This document shows positions 1-12,353 of a DNA stretch of 64,000 nucleotides, one piece after another (the stretch's first letter is position 1; the number at the start of each line of letters is the position of its first letter). The DNA lies in NCBI RefSeq assembly GCF_019320115.1, contig NC_089595.1, positions 106,647,611-106,711,610 of the forward strand, in the 5' to 3' direction. This DNA is from Miscanthus floridulus (Eukaryota; Streptophyta; Magnoliopsida; Poales; Poaceae). The translations under genes were made by a program, and so were the position numbers. The notes beneath the pieces were generated by a model that made no database searches, was not told the DNA's origin, and was given only the letters and a program-made list of their open reading frames with translations.

Positions 1-1742
1 CGGGCGCCGCAAGAACCTACCCCTTGAGTGAGGGTAGCTCAATGACACGCTTTACTAATGTTGCTCTTCGCGACTCCCGTGGGGCGAGCACAAGTGCCCC
101 TCACAAGCACTTCTCCGGAGCGCCACACAAGCTTCTTGCGTGCTTCGACGGAGACCACCACCAAGCTGTCTAGGAGGTGGCAACCTCCAAGAGTAACAAT
201 CACCACCGGCTTGCAACTCGATCACCTAGTGCCACTCGATGCAACCTCACGATGCAATCGCACTAGAATCGCTCACTCACACAATCAGATGATCACTATC
301 AAGTATATGTGTGATGGAGGGCTCCCAAGCACTCACAAGCATGGACACTAAGTCCCTTGAGGTGCTCCACACCAGCCATGGCCAAAGGCCACTTCTATTT
401 ATAGCTCCAAGGGCTAAACTAGCCGTTACCCCTTCACTAGGCAACGGTCGGGCCGACCGGACGCTCCGGTCGTGTTGACCAGACGCTGGACCTCAGCATC
501 TGGTCGCCCACAGACGGCCACGTGTCCCGGTTCCAACGGTCACTTGACTTGACCAGACGCAGCAGCTTTCAACTGACCGGACGCTGAACCCCCAACGTCC
601 GATCGTTTCCAGTAAGGTATCGACCTCGACCAGACGCGTCCGGTCACACTTGATCGGACGCAGCCAGCGTCCGGTCACACTCCGGCTTCTGCGTCATCGT
701 ATGTCAGCCTGACCGGACGCAGCCAGCCAGCGTCCGGTGCATTCAGATCCAGCGTCCGGTCAGTTGACCGACGCCAGCATCTTCGCGACCAACTCGTTTT
801 CACTTCTAACTTTTTCACCCTTGCTCCAATGTGCTAACCACAAGAACTTGCATCCGGCGCAATAGAAAATAGGCATTTCATTTTCCCGAAAGCGCCGAAT
901 CAAGTGTACACCACCATGTCCGGTGCATTCAGATCCACCATGAGAGAGACCCAAACCCATCTCACCCCTGCAAACACCACCTCCTTTGTAAATGTGCCAA
1001 CACCACCAAGTGTACACCACCATGTGTATGTGTGTTAGCATTTTCATAATCATTTTCCAAAGGATGTTAGCCACTCAACTTGCCACGCCACTCGATCCTA
1101 GCGACAATGCAAAGTTAGATCACTCGAGTGGCACTAGATGACCGATATGCAAACAAGTTTGCCCCTCTTGATAGTACGGCCATCTATCCTAAACCTGGTC
1201 ATAAACTTCTCTACACACCTATGACCGGTGAAATGATATGCCCTAGGTTATACCTTTGCCTTGCGCATTCCATTCCATCTCCTCCAATGTCGATGCAACA
1301 CATGCACCAACACGATCAACAATGATATGATCCACTTCATATCATCACATGATCATATTGGTTCATCGATCTTGACTCTACTTGCTCTTCACCGTTGCCA
1401 TCGTCCATCGGCGCCAAGTCTTGCTCAAGCTTCACCGCCACACGGTCCATCACTCCAAAGCCTTCGACTTGCCCTTCATGCTTGCAACCGGTCCATCAAG
1501 CCAAGTCTTATCTTGATCTTCTCCACCTTGATCACATGACTCAATGTCATGTCTCATGTGCATTTAAGCTCCTTCATCATCACATGTGTGAGCTTTGCAA
1601 CATCTCCAAGCCATTTTCACCTTCATGGCATATGTTGCTCACACATATGTATGTGTGGACTAATCACCTGTGTTTCTCACATAAACATAATTAGTCCACC
1701 TAGGTTGTCACTCAATTACCAAAACCAAATAAGGACCTTTCA
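1..1742 (-). mobile_element. Sirevirus-type copia LTR (family A), truncated by the window edge
   Basis: This stretch is colinear with the complete solo LTRs at 26873–29363 (same strand) and 40265–42681 (opposite strand). It ends at 1742 with the LTR terminus ACCTTTCA. About 425–790 is a dense array of GACCGGACGC / GCGTCCGGTC half-sites, the family's U3 signature. The upstream boundary lies outside the window, so it cannot be said whether this is a solo LTR or the end of a complete element. Small open frames inside it recur in the other copies and are LTR sequence, not genes. Confidence 0.9.
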
Positions 1743-2870
1743 ACGGCTTGGCCGGCCCTACACAAGGTGGTCGCGACCTGCTTGGCCCAACACACAGCAT
1801 GGGCGGGCAATGAGATAGCCGCTGGTAAGGTCACGCACGATGCGCGCGTGCAACAGCGTGTGCACACCCGCGCGACGCCACACTCCCGAGCACGTTGACT
1901 GCGCACACCGGACCAGCCAGCCCGAGGTGAGGTCGTGCACAAATTTTAAAGTGCAGCAAAGGATGCCGATCATCTCAAACGAAGTTCAACCAATCCTACT
2001 GACCTAAAGTCGACACTATCAGCTAGCTAGAGGAGCAATCGTCATGACCCGAGAGCAACCAGAGAGGGAGATATAGAGGTGCCAACATAAGCTCGTCGCC
2101 CTGACACCAGTTCGCGAACCGAGCTCCGAATCAGGGTTCACAGAGCGTTCTAGTGAAATTAGGGCAATTTTAAAGCGGACAACGTGACATCCAACACAAC
2201 GTCGACCTATGCCATGCTCAAGCATTCACTTTGATACGATCAACAATACCAAAACATACAACTAGTGTTTAAACATTTTTGTTAAAAATTAAATGCCAAA
2301 ATAACATTATCTTACTACTTATCCATACTTAGGAAAGTTAAGGATTCAATTCAAACTAACATTCATTAACACTTTTGTTACAATTTTTAAAAACCTAAAC
2401 CCTATTAACTGCTACCAACAAGTATTTCATGCGATAGTCCATACCTTATACTAACTCGTAGGAGCAAAATATTTACGCACCATTTAACTATTTTGCTCAA
2501 TATAATTCGCCGAAAATAGTATTTTAACAATAGTTCTAAGTGTTTGCCGACTTAATGAAAAGAGTTTATCTTAACGTCAAATTTGATTTTTGAGCTCCCA
2601 AAACACTAGTTAACAACATCTATTTCCCAAAAGTTAAAGTTGCATTTCCATCTACTAAACTTGTACTTCAATTTTTATTTAAGTACTAAATACAAGTTAT
2701 GTTTGATCCTTGTTCTTAGAAATTGTTTTTCGCCTCACGTGCGTTATAAATTTTTAAACCCCGGAACTTGTTAGGCTAATCCTTCTCGGACCTAAATCTC
2801 GGTGCTAAGCAAGCTCGTAACACGAGGGGTGTTACAAAGCCTACCCCGTAACATCAACCATTAGATATCG
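1743..2870. other. Intergenic; probable old gypsy-type LTR debris
   Basis: No gene is recognisable. From about 2240 the sequence is AT-rich and ends near 2835 in an 'acgaggggtgttaca' style terminus that resembles the 3' ends of grass gypsy LTRs. No matching second end or target duplication was found. The call rests on resemblance only. Confidence 0.3.
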
Positions 2871-2889
2871 TGTCTTATTAGTGGAAAGT

Positions 2890-3185
2890 TACTAAGCTTA
2901 GGTTCTGTTTGGGTGGACTATGACTAGTTGTTAGTCATGGCTATAAAATAGTCAGCTAAAAGTTGGCTAACTAGTTGTTAGTTCATACTTGTTTGGATCC
3001 TAAACTAATTGTTGGGTTCTATAAACCATTTGTTATTACCCCTGATAGTTGGGTTCTATGACCAGTGAACTAACAACTAGTTAGAGCTCTGGCTAAACTT
3101 TAGCCCATCTAGATATTAGTCCTCTTATTTAGATTCTAAGGGCTAAAGTTTAGTCAACTAGATGTTAGTTAATCAAAGTCGTAGA
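2890..3185. repeat. MITE-like inverted-repeat sequence
   Basis: The segment is rich in repeated ACTAGTTG / CTAACTAG blocks on both strands and starts with a GTTCTGTTTGG-like terminus seen in several grass MITE families. The ends and the target duplication are not clear. From 3190 to about 4000 no gene or named repeat is seen. Confidence 0.35.
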
Positions 3186-4009
3186 TTGCAGAGGAATTGA
3201 GTTCGATCATTCTACTATTTCCGTTTCAAGTACAAACACTTTAGCTATAAAAAGGTATAAAAACTTTTTTTTCTAAGTCAAACCGTTTGAGCTTTTAATA
3301 AGTCTATAGAAAAGTACTACTTCTAATATTAAATGTGTATTGTTAGATTGTTATAAAATATATATTTTTATATAGTTTTTTTGGTGCAGTAAATATTAAC
3401 ATTCTTCTCTACAAACCAATTGAACTTAAAATAGTCTGATTTAAAAAAGCGATTGGACTTAGTATACTTTGTCTTAGGATAAAATAAAAACACTTTAAAT
3501 TTTAGAATGAAGAATTAGTCTGTTGCTAGAATTTGATTCGTTTGCTGCACATTGCGATTGCTAGATATTTGTCATCCGACATCTGAATCTGAAGTTGCAT
3601 AGTGGAAGCATCATTGGACAGAGGCTCGTCACACGGGGCCATCTTCTGCAGCAGCTTAATTAGAGAGAAGCACTATACTAATGCGTGCCGTACGTCTCCT
3701 CTGTCCTCTGAGACTGGCTTATGGGCAAAAACCTCCCACTCCCAGCAAATCGCATCAAATGGAGTGGTGAAGACCGTGTGATTCCGTAGCTAGACGTTTT
3801 TTTTACCAAAGCACTTTGGCCCTGCTTATATTGAAAGCAAAGGGTACTGCTGGAGATTCTTACAATACCAGGTTGAACTACAAAGCCCACCCAAGCAACC
3901 TCTCAAACTCTCAGAAAAACAAAACGCCAGAAAAAGCTAAAAAGCAAAATATAAAATGGGAGCCTGCCACGCTCGCCTAACATGGAACGGCATCATTAGT
4001 AGCTCTTGA

Positions 4010-4440
4010 TCACCACGCTCGTAGTCCCTCCTGGAGCTTCGGCAGCGTGTCCTCCAACTCCATCTGGTCCTTCACCTTGAGCATCTTCTTCCACTGTTTC
4101 AGAAGGGCCAGAACTTTGTAAGCAATGGATTTGGGAGATTTGATTAACTTGCTATTGAATACCCAGTCATTTCTGGTTTTCCAGATGCACAGGCAACACT
4201 AACCAAAATGAAGAGATTCACGCTCTTAGATATCTCAACCTCTCCCAAGTTAAGCATATCCTGAAAGTTAGTCATTGAAATAGGTCTTTGCCCCCATCTT
4301 AAACTAACTCTAATCCAAACCCAAATAACCTGGGTTATATGGCAGTTAAAGAATAGATGATCTCTAGTTTCCAACCGCCCACAATATTTACAAAATTCTG
4401 AATGCTTGCTCCACATGAAAACTTTGATCTTCAAAAGCAA
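4010..4440 (-). pseudogene. LINE (L1-type) reverse-transcriptase tail fragment with zinc-binding domain
   Basis: Read on the minus strand, 4440–4144 gives the zinc-binding 'zf-RVT' region found downstream of the reverse transcriptase in plant L1-type elements. The visible pattern is K-I-K-V-F-M-W, then C-x2-C, then H-L-F-F-N-C-H. The spacer between F-M-W and the first Cys is shorter than usual, which suggests an internal deletion. No polymerase or endonuclease domain is nearby, so this is a dead 3' fragment. Confidence 0.6.
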
Positions 4441-4786
4441 TTTGACCTCCCACGTATAGCAAATTAATTTTGGAACTTGGAAAAGTAGCCCGGCTAGCGG
4501 AACGGGAGAGGCGGCGTGGCTGGCAGCATACCGTCCGTCTAGAGATAAAGTTTGTCACCTTTTGCTTCTGATTTGAAGATTAACGTTCAGCTTTAGCTTT
4601 CTTTTCAAAAGATGTTCAGTGTGATGTCGATGTACAATACCACTGATGAGCAGATTTTTCGCCCCCTTGAGAGAATAACCCTTCGTTCTCTATGCTCAGC
4701 TTCAAAGGGAAAGCACATTCCCAAACCAGAACTTATATGTCCTATTGTCCGCGAATATCATCGTCTCCACGTTTATAATTCTTGTT

Positions 4787-4956
4787 GTTCTAGACAAGGT
4801 TGAAATCAAGCTGACTATTAATAATTTTATTAAGATATTTATTTTTAATAAACTAAGACGCTTTAATTTTTTTGTTCTAGACAAGGTTGAAATCAAGCTG
4901 ACTATTAATAATTTTATTAAGATATTTATTTTTAATAAACTAAGACGCTTTAATTT
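4787..4956. repeat. 87-bp tandem duplication (two copies)
   Basis: A segment beginning GTTCTAGACAAGG at 4787 is repeated starting at 4874, nearly identical, with a period of 87 bp. It is AT-rich. Short frames across it on both strands are by-products of the duplication. Confidence 0.9.
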
Positions 4957-5045
4957 TATTCAGGGGTATAATTTTTCTCCTGCATGAACAACAAATTATT
5001 TCAATTTCAATCAAATGACTGTTAACTTTTAGACAGTCTCGAAGC

Positions 5046-5119
5046 TGGGCCTGTGCTGTCTTTAAATGGGCTAAAAGAGGTGAGGGCATTGCATTACATG
5101 TTAGTGGGCCGTAGGCCCA
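5046..5119. promoter_or_regulatory. Site II (TGGGCY) cluster upstream of the CGLD27-like gene
   Basis: Four site II elements are visible: TGGGCC at 5046, TGGGCT at 5067, TGGGCC at 5105 and GGCCCA at 5114. They lie 200–275 bp before the ATG at 5320. Site II elements are bound by TCP factors and are enriched in promoters of plant organelle and growth genes. This is probably the proximal promoter. Confidence 0.55.
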
Positions 5120-5319
5120 CGTAGATAGAGCCAAAAAAAATCTCACGGGTTATTGGACCGGCTGCATACAGATCAATACAGCTCCGTCCGTAGTCTGCGA
5201 GCGAGAGCAGGAGGCGGCCACGCAAGCGCCACGAAGGGAACGAAACCGACGCCGAGCCGGCGAACCGTTGCTTCGCGGGTCACAACACCTCGCTCGCTCG
5301 CCTTCCCTTCCGCTTCCAC

Positions 5320-7333
5320 ATGGCCGCTCCTCTCCACACGCGCCTCCTCCCGCTCCCCTTGCCCCCGAACCCTAGCCCCGGTCCCGGCCTCCCCGCGACG
5401 CCACCGCCACCGCCGCTGCCTCGCGACGCCGCCGTCGCGGAACGGGAGCTCCTCCTCGCCGGAGACCGAGTGGTGCCCGGTGCCGCCGGAGCAGCGCCCC
5501 GTGAACGAGTACGAGGCGCTCGCGGCGTCCCTCCCCTTCTCCTGAGCGGCGGGGGACCTCCGCGTCTACTGCTCCCGGCTCGCGCTCACGGGCGCCGCCG
5601 TCGCTCTCTTCGTCGGGCTCCCCGTCGCCGCCTTCGGGGGACGCGGCGGGGCTGGCGCCGACGCTCTGCACCTCGCGCTCGGCCCCACGGGGTCCGGGAT
5701 CCTCGCCGTCACGCTCGCGGTCGTGCGGATGTACCTCGGGTGGGCTTACGTCGGCAACCGCTTGCTCAGCGCCACAGTGGAGTGTGAGGAATCCAAATTA
5801 ATTTTGTTCTCCTTTCTGCTGGTCTGCATTGTGTTAGTCTGAAGTCTGTGTCGTATTTGATTCAGATGAGGAGACGGGATGGTATGATGGGCAGGTGAGA
5901 CGTTTCTGTTGATCGCGTCATTTCTGCTGAGATTGTATTACTTTGAGGTACTCCGTGTTAAGTAGAACAGGGATCTTATCTATAGCTGACTTGCTGCTTG
6001 GTTAGGCCTTGAAATGTTTTAGTGAAACAAACAATTGGACAAAAGGAATATGATCTAGAAAGCTACAAGAATCATTCAATCATCAATACACTTAGTGGCA
6101 CCAAAACAGATAACAAAAATTTGCCTCTAAGGTTATATGCCTCGTGTGCATCCACTGTTGGATACTTGGATGCATACGATGATGCGTGTGAGCAGGAAAG
6201 AGAAATATTGAGGGCACCTCTCTCCTTCTATATGCGCATCCCCACGTCATCCAATGGTGACACACATTAGGCATATGCCCTTAAGGGCAAAGTCAACATT
6301 CAGCCACTGAAAAAACTTTTGCGGTTGTTCTCTGTTGCTTATCTTGATCAAGCCTGACATTATTGATATCCATTCCATAGAAAATGGTGAGGTGTTAATC
6401 TGCCGCTGTTCCATATTAGCAAGCGCTTCCTTGTAAATTAAGCATTGATGTAGAATTGCTGAGTTATTTTAGTCCTTGTAAGTTATTGTAACATGCAGAC
6501 ATTCGTCTCAAAAAGGAGGAGAAAAACATGTACACACATTCTTATGATGCTTCTATAAACTTGTTATAATTGTGTTAGTCAAGATGGTTTGTGGTTTTCC
6601 ACTTTGTTTGATCTGATTCTTGGCAAGTGTTTGTATTCTTCTGAATAAAATTTTGTATGCATGGAATTCATTATACTTGGCTCATCATTCGGCACCAGAA
6701 TTAACTCTTGATGCTGAGATCATTTCGTACCTTGGCAGATATGGGTTAAAACTCCAGAAGTTTTAGCTCGTGATCGGCTTCTAGGCTCATTTTCTGTAAG
6801 TTGTTCTTATTGACTTCTTTAAATGTCACATTCTTTTATGATCAGTTAGCTCTTTGTTTTCTACTGAGTATCAACTCCATGCCTTAAAGCTTATTGGATG
6901 AAAACTGAACTGTACATGCACATGGCATGAGCTGTGATATCCCTCAGGGAATATGACCATATTATGAACCTGGCTGTGCTCTGGATCTACATCTGAGTAC
7001 GGGTGTTATCTGGTGCATTAGTTTTCTGAAACATTAGAAATTGCAATACCAAAAAAAACATCATAGCATCATTGCGAAGAATCTTATGCATGGCTGCTAA
7101 GCACTGTTTTTCTTTTTATGCTCCAGGTCAAGCCTGTGCTAAACAGAGTGAAGTTCACCTTGGTGGGTCTGGCAGGCTCCCTGATCCTTTGCATACTTCT
7201 TTATGTGAACACCGAAAACCCAAAGGAACCTGATGGAAATACCGGTGGAAGGGCTATCCCTGGAGTGTACAGTGACACCGCTGCGAGGTCATTTGAGCCT
7301 GATGCATTCTGTGGACAACCTGATCTATCGTAG
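5320..7333 (+). pseudogene. CGLD27: CGLD27-like (DUF1230) chloroplast protein gene, four exons, probably broken
   Basis: The spliced frame matches the green-lineage-and-diatom family CGLD27/DUF1230, a plastid membrane protein linked to iron nutrition. The exons are ~5320–5783, 5866–5894, 6739–6795 and 7127–7333. Visible parts are an Arg/Ser-rich transit-like N terminus, the conserved E-W-C-P-V-P-P-E-Q-R-P block, and two hydrophobic spans (one in exon 1, one at G-L-A-G-S-L-I-L-C-I-L-L in exon 4). The protein ends G-Q-P-D-L-S at 7330. Two lesions are seen. The ATG at 5320 is out of frame with the conserved domain, which suggests a 1-nt shift in the C-rich run near 5358–5368. The codon at 5543–5545 is TGA between L-P-F-S and A-A-G-D, where the family is expected to have Trp. 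The introns are otherwise clean, so the decay is recent, or this is a null allele or a sequencing error. Confidence 0.75.
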
Positions 7334-8216
7334 CATGGCAAAGTGTGGAGCATGGAAGGTTTTTAGATGGTGGTATATGGTCTCACAGGGTATACAGGTT
7401 CCCCTTTGTCTTTCGGCTCTTGCCTTTGTAAATGGTGGATGCTTCCATTTCTGTACGAAATAGAGCAGTCACACTGTGGGACTGGGACAAAAGCCATTCT
7501 CAATTCGCTGCTGTCCGTGACTGGTACGTTCCTGTCCGTGACAGAAAAAATCTCAAAATCTGAAAAGGAAATGAAAGATACTCCACTATTTTCTCTCAGG
7601 TTATGTTTGGTTTCCAGAAACTGAAAGAAATTGAAAAGTAATTTAATGATAAAATAAGAAGCATTTTCTAGATATTATAATTATAATTTTAATTCATGGA
7701 ATCAAAAAGGCCTTGAACAATGTTTGAAACCGCGAAGAGAAAAAGGGAAATCGATGTCCGGGCTGCTTCCGGTCAAACATGCCGTCGCCGCCGTCCCTGT
7801 TGGAAAACCCCTCACTCCTCGGTCCAACCTATAAGAAGTCCAAGGACTAGCGCGGCATCCAGATCACCCCGTGCCGTCCGTCCGCTTTGGTCGTCAGTCG
7901 TCACAGCCCAACCCCACAAAGCAGCTCGCTGCTAAGACAGCGAAGCAGCTCTGGCTTATTGCAAGCTAAGCTGCCCGGTTGATTGATTAATCGCGCGTTA
8001 ATTGCCCGCTAATCCCCTGCCGGCCGCCACCGCTTCCGCACATTTCCTCGCTTAATTAATTGGCTAGTGAAGTTGATCCAGCTCGGCGGGCGGACTTGGA
8101 GAGAGCGAGCGAGCGAGCGAGAGAGAGAGAGAGAGAGAGAGAGAGGCAGAAGCAGAGGCAGCCCGGGATCCGATCGGGCGGTCGATGCTACGGCCGGTGG
8201 TGGGTGTCGTCGGGGC
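7334..8216. other. CGLD27 3' flank and GINT1 promoter/5' leader with (GA)n microsatellite
   Basis: No gene is seen. The first few hundred bases are probably the 3' UTR of the upstream gene. A GAGC/GA microsatellite at about 8100–8143 lies in the probable 5' leader of GINT1, and GA/CT tracts are common in plant leaders and promoters. The frame of the GINT1 start stays open back to about 8067, so a longer N terminus cannot be excluded from sequence alone. Confidence 0.5.
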
Positions 8217-11200
8217 ATGGCTGGGCAGGCTGCGCGGCGAGGAGGAGAGATGAGGCGACCGAGCAGCGGCATGCGGGCGGCGGCCGCGCGGTCGCCGGCC
8301 GCCTCGTTCCTGCTGGCCGCTGCGGCCGCGGCGTCGTTCGTCGGCGGGTTCTACTTCTGGTTGGTGGTCTCGTCGTTCCGGCTCCCCGACTCGGGCGCCG
8401 CCGGGTGCCGCCCCGACGGCGAGGGGTCGTGGGCGGTCGGGATGTTCTACGGCAGCAGCCCCCTCGCGCTCGGTCCCATCGAGCTGGTGAGTGGCCTGCG
8501 GCACTCAGCTTAAAAGCAGCTCCTCTCGTGCGAGCGTTGTGGGTAGGTTGACGCCTGAAGCGCTTCCGTTACTCTGTCTGAGGTGTAATTTTGGTGGGCA
8601 GGAAGGGAGAAGCAATGGCAACAGCTCGGCGTGGCCGGTGGCGAACCCCGTGCTGACCTGCGCGACCGCCACGGAGGCGGGGTACCCGAGCAACTTCGTT
8701 GCCGACCCGTTCCTCTACGTCGAGGTGAGGCACTGCTGCTGCTTGTTTTGTTCTGCCGCTCTTCCCGGGGTGGAATTCTGCTTCTCGTGGATGTAGGGAT
8801 GATTTGCAAATTAGCTAAGCTATGGGAGGTGGGAGCAAATCGTTGAGCAAAGTAAAATTCAGGGTCGCTGACTGAACTGGTGATTTGGCTGCATTACAGA
8901 ATTCAACACCCACGCAGGGGTGCCTGTGAGGGTTTGATGTTTGGTTTTTGGATGCTTAGAGGAGACTAACTTACTCAGGCACATAATAGATAATACTGTT
9001 TGGCTGATTGGCTGAATACCGTAATGTTGACAGTGTCTTACTAGCGTGTGAAAAAAAATGTGTAACTGTCTTGTCTCAGTCAAGGCATACAAAGTTAGGT
9101 CCAGCATGTAGTGGCTGCTACTCCATGATGCGCATACTAGTAGCATGTAAGCATGGTTTGTGATGAATTAATAGCCTATGATGAGATAGTACCTAGGGAG
9201 TTTTAGTTGAGGAAAGGATTCAGATCTAGTTGAGACAGACACCGAAATGTGCTTTGCTTAGGTACATTGCAAGTTTGAAACCATTAATGTAGAAGTTGAT
9301 CTGTAAATATGTCCCACTGCCGCTGTCTACTTCTCAGTGACATTTCTCCTTGTTTGAATATGTATAACTAAGCAGGAGGAGAAAGTTTTTACTAATGCTA
9401 TTTGTCAACCTGAATGCATTATTGATTATTATTTGCTAGTATTCATCCAATGAGTAGCATTCTTAAGTTAAGATACTACTTTCCAGGCTTGCATTTTCAC
9501 CTGCTAGCTCTCTCACTCTGATATGGTACTATGCATCTCCTAGGGGGATACACTATATCTTTTCTTTGAAACAAAAACAACAACCTCAATGCAAGGTGAT
9601 ATTGGAGTTGCAAGAAGCTTCGACCAAGGTGCAACGTGGGAATTTCTTGGCATTGCTCTAGATGAGGCATGGCATCTGTCATATCCTTTTGTGTTCAAGT
9701 ATGAGAATGAGGTAGATTCTTTAACTTCATATCTATTACTTGACAAAACAATAACCATTTATGATGACAAAACAATAACTCTCTCTCTCTCTCTCAGATT
9801 TATATGATGCCAGAGGGAAACAAAAAGAAGGAGCTGCGCCTTTATCGTGCTACTAAGTTTCCCCTTGAATGGACATTGGAGAAGGTTCTTGTCAATAAGC
9901 CACTTATTGATGCCTCATTAGTCCAATTTGAGGGATACTGGTGGCTATTTGCCTCTGATTTTACACGGTATGGCGTTGAGAAGAATGCAGAGCTTGAGAT
10001 TTGGTACAGTAACTCTCCTCTTGGTCCTTGGACTGAGCACAAGCAAAATCCTATCTACAAATCGGACAAAAGTTTGGGAGCTCGAAATGGCGGGAGGCTC
10101 TTCGTTTTTGAAGGGTCATTATATCGCCCTGGTCAGGATTGCAGTGGTACTTATGGTCGGAGGGTTAAGTTGTACAAAGTTGAAAAGCTAAGCAAGGAAG
10201 AATACAAAGAGGTCCCTGTAAATCTTGGGATAGAGGAGCCAAAGAAAGGGAGAAATGCATGGAATGGCATGAGGTACCATCACTTGGATGCACAACAACT
10301 TGCATCTGGTGGATGGATTGCTGTAATGGATGGTGATCGAGTCCCTTCAGGCGATTCAACCAGACGTTCTCTCATTGGTTACATAGCTTTCCTGTTGGCC
10401 AGTGCCCTTGTCATTTTTGTGGGTTTTATGAAAGGTGCAATCAGTTGCTACATTCCTCCCAGTTCATGGGTTCCTCTTACAAGGAGAACAGAATTATCCC
10501 GTGTCTTCTCTGTGCACCGCTTCAACCAGAAAGTCCGCAGATATTCTACCAATATTAGCAGATATATCTCTGCTACTAAAACTAAGCTCAGTGAAAAGAC
10601 TTGGTCCAACATGCTTTACTTCTGTGTAGTTGCTCTATTTGGTATTGTGAATGTCTGCATTGCTGTGCATTTCTTATGTGGTGGCAATGGTGCTGAAGAG
10701 GCATACACATATCAAGGGCAACACTCTCAATTCACCATGGTCACAATGACATATGAAGCTCGTCTCTGGAATTTGAAAGTATTCATTGAACACTACTCCA
10801 GATGTGAATCAGTTAGGGAGATAGTTGTTGTCTGGAACAAAGGTAACTATCCAAGTAGTGACGCATTTGACTCTACTGTGCCTGTGAGGATACGAGTTGA
10901 GGAGATCAATTCTCTTAACAACAGATTTAGGGTTGATCCTCTGATAAAGACCCGAGCTGTTTTTGAACTGGATGATGATATCATGATGACTTGCACTGAC
11001 TTAGAGAAAGGATTTAGGGTCTGGAGAGAACACCCTGAGCGGATGGTGGGCTTTTACCCCCGGATGATAGATGGCAACCCTATGCAATACAGGAACGAGA
11101 GATATGCTAGGGGTAAGAATGGCTACAATCTGATACTCACAGGTGCTGCCTTCATGGACAGTGAGTTTGCTTTCAAGACTTACTGGAGCGAGAAAGCTCG

Positions 11201-11471
11201 TGAAGGGAGGGACTATGTGCACAAGAACTTCAACTGTGAGGACTTGCTCATGAATTTTCTGTATGCGAATGCAAGCTCCACAAGGACCGTGGAGTATGTC
11301 CACCCCGCATGGGCTATCGATACATCCAAGCTTTCTTCTGTTGCTATTAGCCGGAACACTCAGAAGCACTATGATATTAGAACAAATTGCTTGGCAAAGT
11401 TTTCCTCCATATATGGTCCCCTCCCTCAGAAGTGGGAGTTCGACATGCGTAAAGATCATTGGGACAAATAG
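8217..11471 (+). CDS. GINT1: Glucosamine inositolphosphorylceramide transferase 1 (GT64 glycosyltransferase)
   Basis: Four exons, 8217–8486, 8602–8724, 9544–9711 and 9798–11471, all in phase 0, give about 744 aa. GINT1 transfers N-acetylglucosamine to inositolphosphorylceramide in the Golgi, making the GIPC sphingolipids of the plant plasma membrane. An N-terminal hydrophobic anchor (A-A-A-A-A-A-S-F-V-G-G-F-Y-F-W) is followed by a propeller-like domain with N-F-V-A-D-P-F and D-Q-G-A-T-W-E-F blocks. Two further hydrophobic segments lie at I-A-F-L-L-A-S-A-L-V-I-F and Y-F-C-V-V-A-L-F-G. The C-terminal GT64 domain has T-M-V-T-M-T-Y, the metal-binding E-L-D-D-D-I and the H-K-N-F-N-C-E-D-L-L-M-N motif. 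No lesion is seen. Intron 3 ends in a CT-repeat polypyrimidine tract. The start is uncertain: an in-frame Met at 8250 (M-R-R-P-S-S) is an alternative. Confidence 0.92.
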
Positions 11472-12353
11472 GATGGCAATGGTGGTACAACCGACAAACT
11501 CATGCTGGTGAAACCTTTTTTTATTAATCCCCTGGAAAGTTTTGTAGCTTGGGGTGAATGGTGAAGTTATAGGTCCTTTGGGCAGAAGTGCCCCTGGTTT
11601 GTGATGTACCTATTAGATTCCGGCTAGAAGCTTAGACCTGATCAGGATAGACCATTGTTCAAAAGTTTTTGAAGTTAATGCTGAAATAGACCTGAAGTTA
11701 ATGTTGAAATAGACCAAAGGCAGTCAAGTGTATGTGAATTGTGAAAGGCAAAGAGGGAATTTGGAAACTGCATAGTGGGTGGGAAGTTCAGATTGTTCGG
11801 TTCCCTTATCTCTGTAATTTGTGTACATGTCTTCCTTCAAGATTGGGCTAGCAATTTTTTTTACAGCTCGTAGTGTTTATTATTTCAGTCTAATGAGGAC
11901 TTTCTGAATCTTTGGTTTCTGAGATGAGCACGACTTCAGCTGCTGCGACCGTGTCAATGTTTTTGCCATTTCAATTCTGGTAATCCTCGCTCGCCGTGTT
12001 CGACTTTGACCAGTTCACCTCATCTCCGGTTTCCACTTGCAACCGCTTGCACATTTCTCCACGGGCAATGAGCTCGATCGCTGGATCAAGCAAATTATCG
12101 GACGAAGTACAGAACAGCAACATAACCGCCTTAAAACTTGCAACATAGATACTTCAAAGGACAAGAGGAAGATGAACACGCATGAACGGAAGAACTAGCC
12201 ACCGTGATAAGTTTTGTTACTGGGTACATCAATCTCTCTTCAAACACAACTAATTTACCCTAGCTTTTGACCACAGGTTTGAGTTACAACAGGGAGTCAA
12301 ATAATCTAAGTGATGACGCAACCACATCGTAGCTGCACATTAAGCATTCAAGC
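11472..12353. other. Intergenic between the converging 3' ends of GINT1 and FEN1
   Basis: GINT1 (plus) and FEN1 (minus) converge here. The sequence is ordinary UTR-like DNA. A short duplicated 'gaagttaatg(c/t)tgaaatagacc' block is at 11670–11715. No further gene is seen. Confidence 0.6.

Noticed and set aside
1395..1694. Open frame of ~99 codons repeated at 29018–29284 and 40312–40611
   Set aside because: It lies antisense within the LTR in all three places, resembles no protein family and is simply conserved because the LTR copies are young.
4612..4987. Small coding frames near 4612–4987
   Set aside because: They arise from an AT-rich 87-bp tandem duplication, have no splice or codon support and occur on both strands.
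5320..5787. 155-codon Pro/Arg-rich protein starting at the CGLD27 ATG
   Set aside because: Its composition is that of a shifted GC-rich frame. The conserved CGLD27 residues are in the next frame.
8064..8504. Minus-strand frame of 146 codons over GINT1 exon 1
   Set aside because: It is the complement of the GC-rich first exon and the GA microsatellite, with a repetitive composition.
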